A stretch of 5,288 bases of DNA from an uncultured Clostridia bacterium (GTDB lineage: Bacteria > Bacillota > Clostridia > Christensenellales > Aristaeellaceae). The notes below the pieces were generated by a model. That model saw nothing but the letters and a program-made list of their open reading frames with translations. It ran no database searches and was not told where the DNA came from. The stretch covers positions 1 through 5,288 of the forward strand of contig CAKUCE010000218.1 in NCBI GenBank assembly GCA_934643535.1, in the 5' to 3' direction. Positions 1 to 5,271 of the stretch are shown in pieces. A program made the translations under genes and the position numbers. The stretch's first letter is position 1. Every line of letters starts with the position of its first letter.

Positions 1-9
1 ACGAAACGA

Positions 10-35
10 GCAGGGACTACGGCAGTAGTCCCTGC
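10..35. repeat. Perfect 11-bp inverted repeat (hairpin), possible second terminator
   Basis: The arm GCAGGGACTAC (10-20) is followed by a four-base loop and its exact reverse complement (25-35). No T-run follows on the plus strand. On the minus strand the stem is followed by TCGTTTCGT, only weakly U-rich. It could be a back-up terminator for recA, a terminator for a convergent gene outside the window, or part of an interspersed palindromic element. The nine bases GACTACGGC at 15-23 recur in the right-hand repeat at 5234-5242, again at a hairpin turn, but that is short enough to be chance. Confidence 0.5.
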
Positions 36-87
36 GACGATTGAGTGGCAGCAGTGCCTCCTGCACCTCCACTTTTTTGACACACTG

Positions 88-113
88 AAAGAAGCGTCCG
101 AAGACGCTTCTTT
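88..113 (-). terminator. Rho-independent terminator of recA (probably bidirectional)
   Basis: An 11-bp perfect stem pairs 88-98 with 103-113 around a four-base loop. On the recA strand the loop reads UUCG closed by a C-G pair, the extra-stable tetraloop. The stem lies 43 bases beyond the recA stop. Both arms end in AAA/TTT, so short U tracts follow on either strand (UUCUUU on minus, UUCUUUU on plus). It could serve convergent transcription from outside the window as well. The U tract is short, so efficiency is uncertain. Confidence 0.75.
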
Positions 114-156
114 TGGAAGGTTGATTGAGTTGTCGAAAGAATGCCACCTTCGGGAA

Positions 157-1308
157 TTACTCCTCGTCCAGCAGCGCCAGATCGGGATCTTCGTCCACGT
201 CGGCGTTGGCACGTTCTTCGTCGGTGGGGGCTTCTTCCTTGGCTACGCCCTTTCCAGCGGCCAAAGCCTGCTTGGCTTCGTCCCGGATGATCTTGTCGAT
301 CTCGGCGGCGATTTCAGGGTTGTCCTTCAGGAACAGGCGGGCGTTTTCACGGCCCTGCCCGATGCGCTGATCCTTGTAGCTGAACCACGCACCGCTCTTG
401 TGGATGATGTCCCGATCCACGGCCATATCCAGCAGCGTGCCCTCGGTGGAGATGCCCTCGCCGTAGATGATGTCAAACTCGGCCACCTTGAAGGGCGGAG
501 CCACTTTGTTCTTGACGACCTTCACCTTGGTGCGGTTGCCGATGACCTCGGAACCGTTTTTCAGCTGCTCGCCGCGGCGCACGTCCAGACGGACGCTGGC
601 GTAGAACTTCAGCGCCCGGCCGCCGGTGGTGGTTTCGGGGTTGCCGTACATCACGCCCACCTTTTCGCGCAGCTGGTTGATGAAGATCGCCACCGCGTTG
701 GTCTTGGCGATCACGCCGGTCAGCTTGCGCAGAGCCTGACTCATCAGACGGGCCTGCAGGCCCACGAAGCTGTCGCCCATTTCGCCCTCGATCTCAGCCC
801 GGGGCACCAGCGCGGCCACGGAGTCGATGACCACCATGTCGATGGCCCCGGAGCGCACCAGCGCTTCGCAGATCTCCAACGCCTGCTCGCCGGTATCCGG
901 CTGGGAAATGTACAGCTCGTCCACGTTCACACCCAGCTTCCGGGCATAGACGGGGTCCAACGCATGCTCCGCGTCGATGAAAGCGCATACGCCGCCCATT
1001 TTCTGGGCTTCGGCCACGCAATGCAGGGCCACGGTGGTTTTACCGCTGCTCTCAGGCCCGTAGATCTCCACCACGCGGCCGCGGGGCAGTCCGCCCACGC
1101 CCAGCGCCATGTCCAGCTCCAGACAGCCGGTAGGGATCACCTGCAGATTCGCGTCCGCCGCCGCGTCGCCGAATTTCATGACCGCGCCCTTGCCGTAGGT
1201 TTTGTTCAACTGGGCCAGCGCGCTTTCCAGCGCTTTCATTTTCTCTTCCCGAAGATCGTTCTGCTTGCTGGCGATCTCTTTTTTGGCCGTATCCTTCTTC
1301 GGAGCCAT
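157..1308 (-). CDS. recA: RecA recombinase
   Basis: RecA is the cytoplasmic ATP-dependent strand-exchange protein of homologous recombination and the co-protease that triggers LexA self-cleavage in the SOS response. The 383-residue product is complete. The Walker A motif GPESSGKT is at residues 84-91. The IDAEHALDP segment at 111-119 carries the catalytic Glu (E114 by family alignment). Walker B is VVIDS (159-163), DNA loop L1 is around 172-180, and the loop L2 region from NQLREKVG to GGRALKFYASVR spans 211-240. The C-terminus is Glu/Asp-rich (about 358-383), as is usual for the regulatory tail. The N-terminus is Lys-rich and about 18 residues longer than E. coli RecA. The ATG start has a GGGGGAAAAGGG-type ribosome site just upstream. 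It is the last gene of the cluster, 36 bases after pncC, and is followed by a hairpin terminator. No recX follows within the window. Confidence 0.98.
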   Translation of the reverse strand: MAPKKDTAKKEIASKQNDLREEKMKALESALAQLNKTYGKGAVMKFGDAAADANLQVIPTGCLELDMALGVGGLPRGRVVEIYGPESSGKTTVALHCVAEAQKMGGVCAFIDAEHALDPVYARKLGVNVDELYISQPDTGEQALEICEALVRSGAIDMVVIDSVAALVPRAEIEGEMGDSFVGLQARLMSQALRKLTGVIAKTNAVAIFINQLREKVGVMYGNPETTTGGRALKFYASVRLDVRRGEQLKNGSEVIGNRTKVKVVKNKVAPPFKVAEFDIIYGEGISTEGTLLDMAVDRDIIHKSGAWFSYKDQRIGQGRENARLFLKDNPEIAAEIDKIIRDEAKQALAAGKGVAKEEAPTDEERANADVDEDPDLALLDEE

Positions 1309-1321
1309 GCCCTTTTCCCCC

Positions 1322-1334
1322 TTCGTATATCGAA
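1322..1334. promoter_or_regulatory. Palindrome TTCGTATATCGAA upstream of recA
   Basis: A 4-5-4 inverted repeat (TTCG, five bases, CGAA) lies 14-26 bases before the recA start codon, between the pncC stop and the recA ribosome site. Its position would suit an operator or a 5' UTR element. It does not match the Gram-positive LexA box (GAAC, four bases, GTTC), and I cannot pair its AT-rich core with a good -35 to make a promoter. Function unassigned. Confidence 0.3.
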
Positions 1335-1344
1335 TGATGAATTC

Positions 1345-1827
1345 TTATTTGGATGACAGAACGTCCAGCGCCAGCCGCAGCGCCGTTTCCACCGTCTGAC
1401 GGCGGACGCTCTGCCGGTCGCCGTCAAACTGAAAGCGCCGGGCGACGATCCCCTTGGCCGTGCTCACGCCCAGCCAGACCGTGCCCACGGGATTTTCCGC
1501 CGTGCCGCCGGTGGGGCCGGCAACGCCCGTAGCGCTCAGGGCTACGTCCACCTTGAGCAGTTTCCGCGCCCCGGAAGCCATCTGCAGGGCGCAGGCTTCG
1601 CTGACCACGCCTACGGTGTCGATCACTTCCTGCGAAACGCCCAGCACCTCGTGCTTCACGCGCGGGTCATAGCTGACCACGCCGCCCATCAGCACCGCCG
1701 ACGCGCCGGACACATCCGCCACTGTAGCGGCGATCAGGCCCGCGGTCAGGCTTTCCGCCGTGCCCAGCGTCAGCCCCTTTTCGGTGAACTGCCGAACCAC
1801 CTGCGGGGCCAGAGAGGACTCGCTCAT
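1345..1827 (-). CDS. pncC: Nicotinamide-nucleotide amidohydrolase, stand-alone CinA C-terminal domain (PncC/YgaD type)
   Basis: The family deamidates nicotinamide mononucleotide (NMN) to nicotinic acid mononucleotide, returning NMN (for example from DNA ligase) to NAD synthesis in the cytoplasm. The 160-residue product has the family signatures in order: GTAESLTAG at 22-30, GGVVSYDPRVKHEVLGV at 48-64, and SATGVAGPTGG at about 98-108. Ser26 and Lys58 fit the Ser/Lys pair proposed for the family. Full-length CinA is about 410 residues, with an N-terminal COG1058 domain. Here that domain is absent and pgsA lies immediately upstream, so this is the short form like E. coli YgaD, which also precedes recA. 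The ATG start is supported by AAGGAGGA at 1834-1841, six bases away. It overlaps the pgsA stop by four bases (ATGA), suggesting coupled translation. Confidence 0.92.
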   Translation of the reverse strand: MSESSLAPQVVRQFTEKGLTLGTAESLTAGLIAATVADVSGASAVLMGGVVSYDPRVKHEVLGVSQEVIDTVGVVSEACALQMASGARKLLKVDVALSATGVAGPTGGTAENPVGTVWLGVSTAKGIVARRFQFDGDRQSVRRQTVETALRLALDVLSSK

Positions 1828-2384
1828 TTGGTCTCCTCCTTCAGGCTCAACACGGAACGATTCTTCCAGAAATAGTCAATGCCGGACCACAGGGTCATGG
1901 CCACGGAAGCCCAGACCATCAGCTTGCCCACCGTGAAGCCGCCGGCGCTGTAAGCCCGGCCATCCAGCAGGAAAATGATCAGGGTCAGAAGCTGGGTGCA
2001 GGTCTTGACCTTGCCCAGTTTTCCGGCGGCGATCACGCTGCCCTGCTGAGAGGCCACCAGCCTCAGGCCGTCCACGGCCAGTTCCCGGAACAGCACCACG
2101 ATGCAGGCCCAGGCCGGAAACTCGCCCAGACCGCACAGGGCGATCATGGTGCTCAAAACCAGCAGCTTGTCCGCCACCGGATCAATGAATTTGCCGAAGG
2201 TGGTGACGATATGCTGCCGCCGGGCGATCTGCCCATCCAGAAAATCGGTAAAGGCGGCGATGCAGAACACGATCAGCGCTGCGGTGCGGGCGGTCTGTCC
2301 GGGCAGGTACAGCAGCAGCACACACACCGGCACCAGACAGATGCGCAGGATCGACAGACGGTTGGGAATATTGAGGTTCTTCAT
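1824..2384 (-). CDS. pgsA: CDP-diacylglycerol--glycerol-3-phosphate 3-phosphatidyltransferase
   Basis: PgsA is an integral membrane enzyme that transfers phosphatidyl from CDP-diacylglycerol to glycerol-3-phosphate, the committed step to phosphatidylglycerol and cardiolipin. The CDP-alcohol phosphotransferase motif is complete: D47-x2-D50-G51-x2-A54-R55-x8-G64-x3-D68-x3-D72. Hydrophobic stretches at roughly 11-28, 33-48, 75-105, 128-140 and 152-170 fit a multi-pass protein of normal length (186 residues). The N-terminus MKNLNIPNRLSILRI is typical of PgsA. Three in-phase starts compete: TTG at 2393, ATG at 2390 (sharing a base with the rimO stop, TGATG) and ATG at 2384. I prefer 2384 because AGAGGA then sits nine bases upstream. 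The choice changes only two or three residues. The 3' end encodes the pncC ribosome site and overlaps its start. Confidence 0.95.
   Translation of the reverse strand: MKNLNIPNRLSILRICLVPVCVLLLYLPGQTARTAALIVFCIAAFTDFLDGQIARRQHIVTTFGKFIDPVADKLLVLSTMIALCGLGEFPAWACIVVLFRELAVDGLRLVASQQGSVIAAGKLGKVKTCTQLLTLIIFLLDGRAYSAGGFTVGKLMVWASVAMTLWSGIDYFWKNRSVLSLKEETK
1834..1841 (-). promoter_or_regulatory. Ribosome binding site of pncC inside the end of pgsA
   Basis: The minus strand reads AAGGAGGA, a near-perfect Shine-Dalgarno, six bases before the pncC ATG at 1827. It is embedded in the pgsA codons for Lys-Glu-Glu near its C-terminus. It decides the pncC start and shows that pncC can be initiated independently, as well as by coupling through the ATGA overlap. 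Confidence 0.85.
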
Positions 2385-2389
2385 GGACA

Positions 2390-3709
2390 TCAATCCTCTC
2401 TGATGCGTTCGGCGCGCAGGTCATAGATCTCCGCGTCGGTGATGCGGGCGCGGACGAACCGGCCCAGATCGGCCTCGGAAACGCCGGTGAGCTTGATCAC
2501 GCCGTCGGTATCCGGCGCTTCCTGCGCGCTGCGGCCTACGCCGCGGCCCTTGCCGTCCACGGTTTCCACCAGCACCTTTTCTTCCGTGCCGATTCGCAGC
2601 CGGTTCCGTTCCAGCGAAATCGCCTGCTGAGCGGTCATCAGCTCATCCAGCCGCTTCTGCTTGATCTCTTCGGGGAGCTGGCCGTCCATCCGGGCGGCGG
2701 GGGTGTCCTCCTCCGGCGAATAGGTGAAAGCGCCCAGCCGGTCGAACTGAATTTCCCGCACAAAGCCCATCAGATGGGCGAACTGCTCATCCGTCTCGCC
2801 GGGGAAGCCCACGATAAAGGTAGTGCGCAGGGTGAAGCCCATTTCCCGGGCCCGGTGCAGCAGCCGACGAGTCTTCTCCGGGTCGCCCCGGCGGTTCATG
2901 CGCTTCAGCAGCAGCGGGTCGGCGTGCTGCAGGGGCAAGTCCAGATATTTGCAGATGTTGTCATGGCGCGCCATAGCGTTCAGCAGTTCTTCGTCGATCT
3001 CATCCGGGTAGCAGTAGAGCACCCGCAGCCATTCCACGCCGGGAATCTCCGCCGCCCGTTCCAGCAGCTCCGGCAGCTGGGAATGACCCACCCGGTCGAT
3101 GCCGAAGCGGGAGGTGTCCTGCGCCACCAGCACGTGCTCCTTCACGCCTTTTTCCGCCAGCGTGCGAATTTCATCCAGCACGTCTTCCATCTCCCGGGAG
3201 CGGTAGCCGCCCCGGATCAGGGGAATGGCGCAGTAGGCGCAGCGGTTGTCGCAGCCGTCAGCGATACGGATGTAGGCGGAATAGGGCGCGGTGGTCAGCA
3301 CCCGGCTGCCGGACAGGATGGTATTGTCCCGGCCGCAGAAGCTCTGACGCTTGCCGTGCAGGGCCGCCTCCAGCGCCTCCGGCAGACGGGGGTACTGGCT
3401 CACGCCCATCAGCAGGTCGATCTCCGGCATATCGGTCATGAGCTCTTTTTCATAGCGCTGGGCCAGACAGCCCGTGGCTACCAGCACCTTGCACTTGCCG
3501 GTATGCTTGTATTCCGCCATCTGCAGCAGGGTATCGATGCTTTCCTGCTTGGCGGGGTCGATGAAGCCGCAGGTGTTGACGATCAGCACCTCCGCTTCTT
3601 TTTCATCTGCGGTAATGGTATAGCCATGCTCCTTCAGGATGGAAAGCATCAGTTCCGTATCCACCCGGTTTTTGCTGCAGCCCAAGGAAATCACGCCGAC
3701 TGTGGGCAC
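2390..3709 (-). CDS. rimO: Ribosomal protein S12 aspartate methylthiotransferase
   Basis: RimO is a radical-SAM enzyme that adds a methylthio group to a conserved aspartate of ribosomal protein S12, using two [4Fe-4S] clusters. The 439-residue product has the expected layout. The N-terminal UPF0004 domain carries cluster cysteines C11, C47 and C81. The radical-SAM motif CDNRCAYC has C153, C157 and C160 and continues as AIPLIRGGYRSR. YLDLPLQH (255-262) and the KRMNRRG that follows are typical of the family. A C-terminal TRAM domain spans about 370-435. The LDLPLQH and AIPLIRG wording favours RimO over the tRNA enzyme MiaB. Translation starts at GTG, chosen because GGAGG lies eight bases upstream and the next residues PTVGVISLGC are the family N-terminus. 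It is the first gene of the rimO-pgsA-pncC-recA cluster, and its TGA abuts the pgsA start. Confidence 0.96.
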   Translation of the reverse strand: MPTVGVISLGCSKNRVDTELMLSILKEHGYTITADEKEAEVLIVNTCGFIDPAKQESIDTLLQMAEYKHTGKCKVLVATGCLAQRYEKELMTDMPEIDLLMGVSQYPRLPEALEAALHGKRQSFCGRDNTILSGSRVLTTAPYSAYIRIADGCDNRCAYCAIPLIRGGYRSREMEDVLDEIRTLAEKGVKEHVLVAQDTSRFGIDRVGHSQLPELLERAAEIPGVEWLRVLYCYPDEIDEELLNAMARHDNICKYLDLPLQHADPLLLKRMNRRGDPEKTRRLLHRAREMGFTLRTTFIVGFPGETDEQFAHLMGFVREIQFDRLGAFTYSPEEDTPAARMDGQLPEEIKQKRLDELMTAQQAISLERNRLRIGTEEKVLVETVDGKGRGVGRSAQEAPDTDGVIKLTGVSEADLGRFVRARITDAEIYDLRAERIRED

Positions 3710-3717
3710 TCAGGTCG

Positions 3718-3722
3718 CCTCC
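3718..3722 (-). promoter_or_regulatory. Ribosome binding site fixing the GTG start of rimO
   Basis: The minus strand reads GGAGG followed by eight bases and then GTG at 3709-3707. There is no ATG in a comparable position, and the sequence just after the GTG encodes the conserved RimO N-terminus, so the non-ATG start is well supported. Confidence 0.85.
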
Positions 3723-3753
3723 GAAAGAAAAAATGAAAAATTGGATAACAAAA

Positions 3754-3783
3754 GGCGAAAGAACCAAAAAGCGTTCTTTCGCC
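3754..3783 (-). terminator. Rho-independent terminator of the P-loop NTPase gene
   Basis: An 11-bp perfect stem, GGCGAAAGAAC (3754-3764) against GTTCTTTCGCC (3773-3783), has an eight-base loop. On the minus strand it is followed by UUUUGUUAUCC. It begins 63 bases beyond the NTPase stop and should end that transcript before rimO. The U tract is interrupted after four bases, so some read-through into rimO is possible. It also lies downstream of the promoter at 3788-3816. Confidence 0.8.
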
Positions 3784-3787
3784 CTTC

Positions 3788-3816
3788 ATTTTATCATACT
3801 TTTCCGGGATTGAAAA
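3788..3816 (-). promoter_or_regulatory. Predicted sigma-A promoter for rimO-pgsA-pncC-recA
   Basis: On the minus strand TTTTCA (3816-3811, four of six matches to TTGACA) is separated by exactly 17 bases from TAAAAT (3793-3788, five of six matches to TATAAT). A TG one base before the -10 makes it an extended -10. The expected start point is near 3781, at the base of the terminator hairpin. It is the best promoter I can see in the window. It lies between the NTPase stop and rimO, which is where a promoter for the cluster is needed. Confidence 0.6.
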
Positions 3817-3846
3817 CCCTTTTCCCGTTCGGTGTTACAGGGTGCT

Positions 3847-4872
3847 TCACCCCTTGAAAGCTAACAGGGAAAGCTCCTCCAGGATCCAGTCCAGCTTTGT
3901 TTGCCATTTCAGGAAATCCATACAATGGATGTAAGGCGCTTCCAGCCGGTCGTGGAGGGCTTTGGCGGCGGCAAGCTGTTCCACGGCCCGCTGGCAGAGC
4001 AGCTCATAGGCATTCTGATCGAAGCGCTCCTCCTCCCGGGCAGTCAGGGCAAAGAGCCGTTCCGGCGGCAGGGCGCCGGGGTCGTTCTCGGGGGCGCAGC
4101 CAAAGAGCAGATCGTGCTCCGGCAGATAGAGCTGCTGCACATGTTCCGGTTCCAGCGGGTCCAGCAGTTCGATACGGTCAAGGCCGCGGGCGGCGGCCGT
4201 ATCGCCCAGCCGTTTCATCAGGCCGTCCGGGTGACAGCCCAGCGGGCATCGAATCTCTAAGCGGCGGGTCTCCTTGGGAAACTCCGTGCGCCGAACCAGT
4301 CCCGACGGAGTAAAAGCCTCTCCGAACAGCTGACGGCAGCGGCCCTCGCCGCCCCGGAGGGGAAGAACGTCCGTCCATTCCTTCAGCAGGGCGCGCATGG
4401 CGGCGGGCTTTTCCTCCCCGGTGCAGGCAGCCTTTCGCACCTGTGCCGCCGCAGCCAGATACTGATAGCACCGGGCGAACCGGGCAGAAATCAGCCGCTG
4501 GGTCTCCTGCAGCTCTTCTCTGGAAGCGCGGAGGCTTTTTTCATCCAGAAAATCGCCCAGCGAAATCAGGGTATCCCTCGCGCCGGGGATGACGGGGTCA
4601 TACACATGGGGCGAGGTGCCGTCCATCATGGCCGCTCCCTTTTCCGGCATGGCCACGCCGTCCAGGCTGTCCGGATCGGAGGAGCAATAGAAATACTCCA
4701 CCCGGAGGCCCGCGTTTTCGGCGGCCTTGCCCACGGCCTTCATCATGCTGCTTTTCCCCACGCCGGGGCCTCCCTTGATATAGAACATTCGTTTCTGCTG
4801 TTCCTTGGGCAGGATATGATCGAAGCGGGTACAGAAGCCATTGGATGTATTGCCACCGGCGAAATAGCGCAT
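3847..4872 (-). CDS. P-loop NTPase-like protein with tandem domains (PRK06851-like), function unknown
   Basis: The product is a predicted cytoplasmic nucleotide-binding protein of about 341 residues; no cellular role can be assigned. Near the N-terminus, YFAGGNTSNGF is followed by a complete Walker A motif GGPGVGKS (34-41), then CSSDPDSLDG (about 63-72), MPEKG and DGTSPH (about 84-89). These match my memory of the clostridial PRK06851 family, whose members carry two such halves. A second half from about residue 200 aligns with the first without gaps across the loop: IKGGPGVGKSSMMK against IRCPLGCHPDGLMK. It has lost the GKS residues. I chose ATG 4872 because AGAGGAAGGG (4881-4890) precedes it and the family N-terminus begins there. 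An upstream in-frame extension to 5034 reads through non-coding sequence. The gene appears to be transcribed alone, bounded by the terminator at 3754-3783. Confidence 0.8.
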   Translation of the reverse strand: MRYFAGGNTSNGFCTRFDHILPKEQQKRMFYIKGGPGVGKSSMMKAVGKAAENAGLRVEYFYCSSDPDSLDGVAMPEKGAAMMDGTSPHVYDPVIPGARDTLISLGDFLDEKSLRASREELQETQRLISARFARCYQYLAAAAQVRKAACTGEEKPAAMRALLKEWTDVLPLRGGEGRCRQLFGEAFTPSGLVRRTEFPKETRRLEIRCPLGCHPDGLMKRLGDTAAARGLDRIELLDPLEPEHVQQLYLPEHDLLFGCAPENDPGALPPERLFALTAREEERFDQNAYELLCQRAVEQLAAAKALHDRLEAPYIHCMDFLKWQTKLDWILEELSLLAFKG

Positions 4873-5079
4873 GGGGCGTTCCCTTCCTCTCTGGAGCTGG
4901 ATGACGGCTCCGGGGGAAGTATATGCGGGAAAAGGGAGGGGGTAGAACCTGAAGGAGTTCAGGCAGCCAACCAACGGAGTGCATGGCAGTGCATGCCGCG
5001 CCGATGGTCTGCACTGAAGAAAGCCGCCCTGCAAGCAGTGATGGTTGCAAACTTTGCCGGGGAAAATTTTTCTGCCGGT
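4873..5079 (-). other. Upstream region of the NTPase gene, no gene, several short hairpins
   Basis: I see no credible coding sequence on either strand. Nearest the gene is the ribosome site AGAGGAAGGG (4881-4890). Farther out are a 6-bp perfect hairpin (4948-4963, loop GGAG), a 7-bp inverted pair CAGTGCA/TGCACTG (4987-4993 with 5010-5016), a direct repeat of GTGCATG (4979-4985 and 4989-4995) and a 5-bp pair TGCAA/TTGCA (5030-5034 with 5045-5049). Together these could form a structured leader, but no known riboswitch class is recognisable. Confidence 0.4.
4918..4923 (-). promoter_or_regulatory. Weak -10 candidate for the NTPase gene
   Basis: The minus strand reads TATACT, five of six matches to TATAAT, which would place the transcript start near 4911 and give a leader of about 40 bases. 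No acceptable -35 lies 16-18 bases upstream and there is no TG extension. This is a tentative assignment only. Confidence 0.25.
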
Positions 5080-5130
5080 GGATTGATATGTCGGCTACGG
5101 CGCGGGTGATGGGGCTGTTGTCCTATGGGG
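5080..5130. repeat. Diverged direct repeat, copy A
   Basis: The copy runs from GGATTGA through the shared core CTACGGCGCGGG to CCTATGGGG. Aligned by hand without gaps to copy B at 5221-5271, about 38 of 51 positions match. The hairpins that are perfect in copy B are eroded here. ATTGA at 5082-5086 can pair with TCAAT at 5136-5140, enclosing most of the copy. This looks like a member of an interspersed palindromic repeat family. Confidence 0.6.
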
Positions 5131-5133
5131 TCT

Positions 5134-5229
5134 CGTCAATTTCGGTGCCCGAAGGTTTCCAAAGGGCGAGCGGGAAGCCCTTTGGTGCGACCGCTGGCGC
5201 ATACCCTTTGTCCCGGGTGGGGATTGACG
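5134..5229. repeat. Central palindromic element between the two repeat copies
   Basis: CGTCAAT (5134-5140) and ATTGACG (5223-5229) form a perfect 7-bp closing stem around this 96-base stretch. Inside are TTCGG/CCGAA (5141-5145 with 5149-5153), a 9-bp perfect stem (5159-5167 with 5177-5185) and TGCG/CGCA (5186-5189 with 5198-5201). This nesting suggests a folded RNA or cruciform-prone DNA rather than coding sequence. Confidence 0.5.
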
Positions 5230-5271
5230 CGCCGACTACGGCGCGGGAGCAGGGCTTGCAGCCCTATGGGG
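5221..5271. repeat. Diverged direct repeat, copy B, with two perfect hairpins
   Basis: The copy contains CGCGCCG-ACTA-CGGCGCG (5228-5245, a 7-bp stem) followed by AGGGCT-TGC-AGCCCT (5251-5265, a 6-bp stem), then CTATGGGG. The same order of elements, partly decayed, is seen in copy A 141 bases earlier. Two intact adjacent hairpins in the less diverged copy argue for selection on, or recent spread of, a structured element. I recognise no named family. Confidence 0.6.

Noticed and set aside
45..78. Plus-strand terminator formed by GTGG/CCAC pairing before the TTTTTT at 73-78
   Set aside because: The T-run is good, but the stem is only 4 bp with a long imperfect interior, so I do not annotate it without evidence of a plus-strand gene ending here.
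121..1356. A 411-codon open frame on the plus strand covering recA, and a 320-codon one at 2774-3736 covering rimO
   Set aside because: Both lie opposite highly conserved genes, have His/Gln/Ala/Val-rich low-information translations with no recognisable motif, and are expected from the GC-rich codon use of the genes on the other strand.
3761..3776. GAAC-N8-GTTC resembling a LexA (SOS) box before rimO
   Set aside because: The Gram-positive LexA box has a four-base spacer. Here the spacer is eight and the two half-sites are simply part of the terminator stem.
3840..3852. GGGTG-CTT-CACCC hairpin across the NTPase stop codon as a terminator
   Set aside because: The stem is only 5 bp, overlaps the stop codon and has no U tract on the minus strand. 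The 11-bp hairpin at 3754-3783 is a far better candidate.
4873..5034. In-frame upstream extension of the NTPase gene to an ATG at 5034
   Set aside because: The extra 54 residues have no ribosome site of their own and no similarity to the family N-terminus. A good ribosome site precedes the ATG at 4872, where the conserved YFAGGNT segment begins.
5094..5202. Arg-rich 35-codon minus-strand open frame starting at ATG 5202
   Set aside because: It runs through the palindromic repeats, its composition reflects repeat sequence, and its ribosome site is weak. It is most likely a chance translation of the repeat element.
5080..5271. CRISPR array
   Set aside because: There are only two repeat copies, they are about 75% identical with a 90-base spacer between them, and no cas gene is in the window.
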